NCBI GenBank assembly: GCA_026413225.1
Contig: CM048553.1
Location: forward strand, 18,166,501 to 18,230,500
Length of the DNA stretch: 64,000 bases
Direction: 5' to 3'
From: Otis tarda
Lineage: Eukaryota; Chordata; Aves; Otidiformes; Otididae
Below are positions 59,401-64,000 of the stretch, piece after piece. Made by a program: the position numbers and the translations under genes. The notes under the pieces are model-generated. The model ran no database searches. It had not been told where the DNA came from and was given only the letters and a program-made list of their open reading frames with translations. Position 1 is the stretch's first letter; the number at the start of each line of letters is the position of its first letter.

Positions 59401-60045
59401 TGTCAGGAGCTGTGAACCAGATCTGCAGCACATGTAGGGATCCAAGATATAGAAGGGCAGAATATATCTATTGCTTCCTTTACTTCTGCCAAGATCCATC
59501 AAAATAGGTTAGTTATACTGTGAATAAAAGACTTTCTGTTGGAATTTCAATGGCTACTCTTCTTTACCTGTTATTAATAATTATTGTTTTAATTTTTTAT
59601 GATCTATTTCCAAACAGTCATATATTTTTAGGAGAGAATTTTAACAGTCTTTGTGGTTTTGCTAACAAAAAAGAACTGGTTGCTCATTTGCTTTGACTGG
59701 AATTTAAAGCACCTTCAATTATTTCCTGTGTCAGAACTATCTTTGATGTGGACCTTATCTTAACTTATTATTGTGCTTGTGTTGCCATGGTAAAGGGCCA
59801 TGCTGTAGTAAAACTGAATGATGGAATTCTATAATGGATTTTTGTCATGAAAATTGCATATTTTAACTTGGTATGTGATGCCCTTCCTGTGAATCACCAA
59901 ATTATCATGCTTTTTAAATGCTGTATTTGCCTGGTTGAAGTACAGCTAAGAACTATTTCTAGAGTACTAAAATTACAATAATCAGATAATAATGAAAAAA
60001 ATACCTTTCTTTTCTTGGTTTCCGTTTTTCGTCTTGTATTGATTT
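56301..60045 (-). CDS. MYO3A: MYO3A, myosin IIIA, C-terminal 98 residues (3' part of gene, three exons)
   Basis: Myosin IIIA is a kinase-motor hybrid that moves espin cargo to the tips of actin protrusions, notably hair-cell stereocilia. Only the tail end is here: three exons joined in phase give 98 residues and a stop. Exon coordinates are 60005-60045, 58119-58259 and 56301-56415. The tail starts KSIQDEKRKPRKE, continues through KVLDLDIYYQEISS and a serine- and threonine-rich, basic stretch, and ends DNPYDYRRLLRKTSQRRRLI followed by QQF. That end matches the C-terminal tail-homology motif of class III myosins. The assignment to MYO3A and not MYO3B rests on synteny, because MYO3A sits just upstream of GAD2 in human. 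The upstream exons lie beyond 60045, and I could not identify any before the window ends. Confidence 0.9.
56807..56831 (+). repeat. T25 homopolymer in the last MYO3A intron
   Basis: It is preceded by three CATCT units and followed by CAG. In the MYO3A transcript it is an A25 run. No SINE or processed-gene body is attached, so it is probably a simple repeat. Confidence 0.85.
58119..58259 (-). CDS. MYO3A: MYO3A penultimate coding exon
   Basis: It encodes LSKVLDLDIYYQEISSTDST, SKDSSSTTRRKRHPAERRTS and ILRATE plus split codons at both ends. The acceptor is TTATTGACAG|T and the donor is GAGTG|GTAATT. The serine cluster and basic stretch would suit phosphorylation, possibly by its own kinase domain (inference). 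Confidence 0.93.
60005..60045 (-). CDS. MYO3A: MYO3A small coding exon (41 nt)
   Basis: It lies between TTTTCTTAG and GTATTT and reads KSIQDEKRKPRKE in the only phase that joins the next exon. The short length makes it less certain than the other two, but the phase fit and lysine-rich content agree with the tail. Confidence 0.72.
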
Positions 60046-60988
60046 CTAAGAAAATACAAAGTAATTAAAATACTGAAAGGAAAGCGTATGCAAAGATGCA
60101 ATTAATCAATGTGTTAGGTAGGAAAGTGTTGTATATATTTCATTAAAAGAAGATATAGAGAAGCTAATTTGCTGAGCAAGTGCCCCAGAAAAATATCTTT
60201 TTAGAATCTTTGAGACTGAGAATGGGATTAGCACTGTTACTCCCAAATTTCAGTTGCCACACTGTGAAAAAAGGTAAAGTAATCGCGATCAGAACAAAAA
60301 AGGAGATCTAAAACTTTCAAATATGTCCAGTTGTTTTAATGAGGTTGACAACACTGTCTCACTGACGCAAATTTCCTGTGATGCCCTGAGAATTTCCATG
60401 AATGCACGCACCGCAGTGGGAGCAGGCGTAATCCTCTTCTCATTCATGTCAATGCAGTGTGTCATAGGTTTTAGCAGAATAAAAGAGACATTTATAAAAC
60501 AGTATACTAGGTGGCAAAAGCATCTTTAGGATACAAAACATCCAGAAATGCCGAGGAGAGAGATTTATAGGGAATGTGAATAATTTCTTATCTCTAATAG
60601 ATTTGTGTCCCTACAGCCAAAACAATGCTATGCTGCAGCATCTAACACATCACACTTCATAAGCAGTATTTTTAAGTGCAGATGGTCTTAGTTTTGGTCT
60701 TAATTGTGTTTCTTGCAAAGGAGTGAAAATTTACTAGAACTAGCGAATTGCATCACTTTAAAGTCACTGAAAACCAGAAACCCTGATGGACAGACACTTC
60801 TTATGCAGATAAAGGCTCAGGACATATTATTTCAAAATGATAGGCTGATCTACAGAAATAAACCCCAAACTAAACTTTTAGTGCCTTGCAGGAACAATGG
60901 GCTATTGTCAGACTTCATTTACACCTGTGCACCACTTAAGCTCATTTGATATGCAAGGAGAGGAGTGAGAATGGAAGATGTCTAATTA
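60046..60988. other. MYO3A intron sequence, nothing recognised
   Basis: No further tail exon with fitting splice sites could be seen. The 81-codon frame at 60704-60949 has no domain. Confidence 0.45.
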
Positions 60989-61583
60989 TTGTGGTTTAAC
61001 TCCAGTCAGCAACTGAGTACCACACAGCCACTCACTCACTCTGCCACGCGGGGATGGGAGAGAGAATCAGAAAGGAACGAAAACTCGTGGGCTGAGAGAA
61101 AGGCAGTCTACTAGGACAGCAAAGGAAGAGATAACAATAATAAAAGATATATATTAGTAATGATAATAATAAAATATAGGGATAATAAAATATACAGAAC
61201 GAATGATGCACCATCTCTCACCACCCGATGACCCGATGACTGATACACTCTGTCCCAAGCAGCGATGACGGAACAGAATTGAGAGCGATCTTGAAATGAT
61301 CGTGAGAGAGAGAAGCCCACCAGCCAACCCCCCTTACGTCCTGAGCATGACATCTATGGCACAGAATACTTCCTTTGGCCAGTATGAGTCAACTGTACTG
61401 GCTGTACCCCTCCCAGCTTCTTGCACCTGCACATTAGCAAAAAGCTGAGAAAAGTCCTTGACCTTTTAGCAACAACTAATAACGTTATTATCAACATTCT
61501 TCACATACCAAATCTCATACTAAATCCAAAACACAGCAGCTACTGGGAAAAGAATTAGCTCCATCCTAGCCAAAACCAGGACA
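60989..61583 (-). mobile_element. Solo LTR of an avian endogenous retrovirus (family A, copy 2)
   Basis: On the minus strand it starts TGTCCTGGTTTTGGC at 61583 and ends CCACAA at about 60989. The sequence CTAATTA flanks both ends (60982-60988 and 61584-61590), close to a target-site duplication. It matches copy 1 at 3315-3868 throughout, with an extra AT-rich simple-repeat stretch at 61130-61200. There are no internal viral genes. It is a solo LTR fossil, somewhat degraded. Confidence 0.85.
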
Positions 61584-62211
61584 CTAATTAATATATGTAA
61601 CGTGATGTGAGAGAAATATCTGGTTTTGCAGAAAAGGGAGGAATTTTTTAAAAAAATGCACTCCTGTTTTGTGCCTTCACTTTCAAGTAATCTGGGCTTG
61701 ATAATCATCTGTGAATACCTGCAGGCCACAGAGATTTTTTAATAAAGCAGAAAAACCATGATAGCTGGAAAAGGTGGCTACCCTTAAGTTAGAGCTCAGT
61801 GACTTGCCCAAGGTCTAAAAATTTAAGAACTAGTAGGTCCCCTTTCCAAGCTTCAGTGTAGTAGACATTCATGGTGAACCTTTCCCTTACCAGTGAACTT
61901 AATGTCGGGAAGACAGGCTTCTCTTTTTTATATCTTCTTGAAAAATACAACTAATTAAAGGCAATATTGACTAAGACCTTGAAAAACTGCTCCTAAAAAT
62001 TCATGTAAAAATTAAATTGCTTTACTGCAGTTTTTGTTTGCACTGATGTGATGTCTATTTTCTGATATAGATCTGGCCATGTAACAAATTAGTTTTCAGG
62101 AAATATTGTGTTCCTGACTATATAGTTTTGGCTTTCTATATATGCATTTACTTCAATATTAACCTTCCTGTCAGAAATTTCCTAATACAGAATTCAGTGT
62201 CATGCCTTTAA
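61584..62211. other. MYO3A intron sequence, nothing recognised
   Basis: AT-rich sequence between the LTR and the CR1 insertion. No exon or repeat was identified. Confidence 0.45.
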
Positions 62212-63325
62212 TTTTGACACTGTCTCCCATAGCATTCTCTTAGAGAAGCTGGCAACTCCTGGCTTAGACAGGTCTACTCTTTTTTACCCACTCTTTGCTT
62301 GGTAAAAAACTGGCTGGATGGCCAAGTCCAGAGTTGTGGTAAGCGGAGTAAAATCCAGTTGTCAGCTGGTCACAAGCGGTTTTCCCCAGGGATCAGTTTT
62401 GGGGCTAGTCTTGTTTAATATCTTTATCAGTGATCTGGATGAGGGGATTGAGTGCTCCCTCAGTAAGTTTGCAGATGACACCAAACTGGGCAGGAGTGTT
62501 GATCTGCTTGAGGGTAGGAAGGCTCTGCAGAGGGATCTGGACAGGCTGGGTCGATGGGCCGAGGTGAACTGTATGAGGTTCAACAAGGCCAAGTGCCGGG
62601 TCCTGCACTTGGGTCACAACAACCTCATGCAACGCTACTGGTTTGGGGAAGAGTGGCTGGAAAGCTGCCTGGCGGAAAGGGACCTGGGGGTGCTGGTCGA
62701 CAGCCAGCTGAACGTGAGCCAGCAGTGTGCCCAGGTGGCCCAGCATCCTGGCTTGTATCAAGAGTGGTGTGGCCAGCAGGAGTAGGGAAGTGACTGTGCC
62801 CCTGTACTTGGCACAGGTGAGGCTGCACCTCAAATACTGTGTGTAGTTTTGGGCCACTCACTACAAGACAAACATTGGTGGAACACATCCAGAGAAGGGC
62901 AACGAAGCCGGTGATGGGTCTGGAGCACAAGTCTTATGAGGAGCGGCTGAGGGAACTGGGACTGCTTAGTCTGGAGAAGAAGAGGCTGAGGGGAGACCTC
63001 ATTGCTCTCTACAACTACCTGAAAAGAGGCTGTAGTGACGTGGGTGTTGGTCTCTTCTCCCAGGTAACTAGCGACAGGACAAGCAGAAATGGCCTCAAGT
63101 TGCGTCAGGGGAGGTTTAGACTGGTTATTAGGAAAAATTTCCTTACTGGAAGAGTGGTCAACCATTGGAATAGGCTGCTCAGGGAAGTGGTGGAGTCACC
63201 ATCCCTTGACATATTCAAAAAAACATGTGCATGTGGCACTTCGGGACATGGTGGTGCTGGGCTGACAGCTGGACTTGATGATCGTAGAGGTTGTTTCCAA
63301 CCTTAATGATTATATGATTTTTGTG
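62212..63325 (+). mobile_element. CR1 LINE, 5'-truncated, with reverse transcriptase part and 3' end
   Basis: Translated in pieces it follows the CR1 ORF2 C-terminal half. An FDTVSHSILLEKL segment at about 62214 is followed by [20 protein letters not shown] (about 62375), FADDTKLG (catalytic ADD, about 62470), and [17 protein letters not shown] (about 62572). Then come [20 protein letters not shown] (about 62931) and [20 protein letters not shown] (about 63115). The element ends in the CR1 3' tail GATGATCGTAGAGG...AACCTTAATGATTATATG. A frame change and stop codons lie between about 62750 and 62880, so it is dead. It lies antisense to MYO3A. Long readable stretches suggest a moderate age. Confidence 0.95.
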
Positions 63326-64000
63326 ATTTCAGTCCTTCATCTCACCAATCTTGGTTTCACAAAACAAACCTTATTCTTTTATGCCAATTTATTTTTAAGA
63401 ATATAATTTATTTTCAGAATATCACTGTTCTGAAGCTGTGTTATTTCAAAGACCCCACAATAAAACACAGCCATACTTGTCTTTTTTGGCATGCCAGACA
63501 CAACTCTCCCTAAAGGCCCTGGTGACACCTTCTGTTGAAAGGAGAAGCAATTGCTACAGTTAGTTTATTAGCTGGGCTCTCACCGGCTGTTAAAATAGGT
63601 CACTAAGATACAGGCACCTCGAGCAAATTAATTTAATTGCTTTTTTTTTGTTGGAACTGCTTTCTGAGCTACTTTTACATTTTCTGTCTTACTGCTTACT
63701 TTCTTGCCTTTTTTTTTCCCCTATATTTAAGGGCACTGAAGTAAAGAGTGGAAAGCAGCCCTTGGCAGCTGAACTTGGACCAACAGTTATATATAGAGAT
63801 ACTCAAATCCATTAGTCTCCTGAGCTTTTGGTGTTTGCCAGTTCCTTCATAATCACAATCTGACACATTTGTAAAGGAAGTTACAGTGTGCATACTAATA
63901 CAGCCTATTTTAATATTTGCTCTCTCTGCAAGATCAAGCATTAATTTAGACACTCAAAATAGCTCTCTGAACAAACCTGTTTCTCTCCTGTGACTTACAA
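63326..64000. other. MYO3A intron sequence to window edge
   Basis: No exon could be recognised. The 85-codon minus-strand frame at 63696-63953 does not resemble the myosin III tail and lacks fitting splice framing. Confidence 0.4.

Noticed and set aside
62405-62857. 150-codon minus-strand open frame
   Set aside because: It is the antisense shadow of the CR1 reverse transcriptase on the plus strand.
63696-63953. Possible further MYO3A exon in an 85-codon minus-strand frame
   Set aside because: I could not find an acceptor and donor with the phase needed to join the exon at 60045, and the residues do not look like the myosin III tail.
1-64000. A novel defence system, gene cluster or CRISPR-like array
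   Set aside because: The window is an ordinary avian chromosomal locus with two known genes and common repeats. No regularly spaced repeats, operon-like packing or unknown domain set was found.

Overview
The window reads as vertebrate nuclear DNA from a bird, most likely a neoavian. The genes are split into many small exons with GT-AG introns. The repeats are avian: a CR1 LINE with the typical 3' end, and endogenous-retrovirus LTRs of types common in bird genomes. No bacterial features, CRISPR arrays, operons or convincing RNA genes were seen.

The main gene is GAD2 (glutamate decarboxylase 65, GAD65) on the minus strand. I traced all 16 coding exons from the start codon at 53721 down to the stop at 15339. 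Every junction is GT-AG, every reading phase agrees, and the exons sum to 1758 nt, or 585 codons plus stop, which is the length of mammalian GAD65. The PLP lysine falls at K396, and the palmitoylation cysteines at C30 and C45, the same numbers as in the human enzyme. Exons 1-3 lie in a strong CpG island. A long AT-rich 3' UTR probably runs from 15338 to about 12.9 kb.

Upstream of GAD2, also on the minus strand, are the last three coding exons of MYO3A (56301-60045). They encode the basic, serine-rich tail and the C-terminal tail-homology motif. The MYO3A stop and the GAD2 start are only about 2.6 kb apart, in the same tandem order (MYO3A then GAD2) as in human 10p12. The rest of MYO3A lies beyond the right edge.

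Bases 1 to about 12850 are intergenic. They hold a solo ERV LTR (3315-3868), an ancient minus-strand CR1/L3-like LINE fragment (about 5040-5990), a small CR1 3' end (7365-7506), and no convincing gene. Other elements are a 1.16-kb solo LTR with matching 5-bp flanking repeats in GAD2 intron 13, a second copy of the first LTR family at 60989-61583, and a 5'-truncated CR1 at about 62212-63325, the last two in or beyond the MYO3A tail.

I found no undescribed multi-gene system. The more interesting points are a glycine in place of alanine beside the PLP-binding aspartate of GAD65, the young-looking LTR 84 bp past the exon 13 donor, GC-rich islands inside intron 4, the compact MYO3A-GAD2 junction, and a few candidate regulatory blocks.
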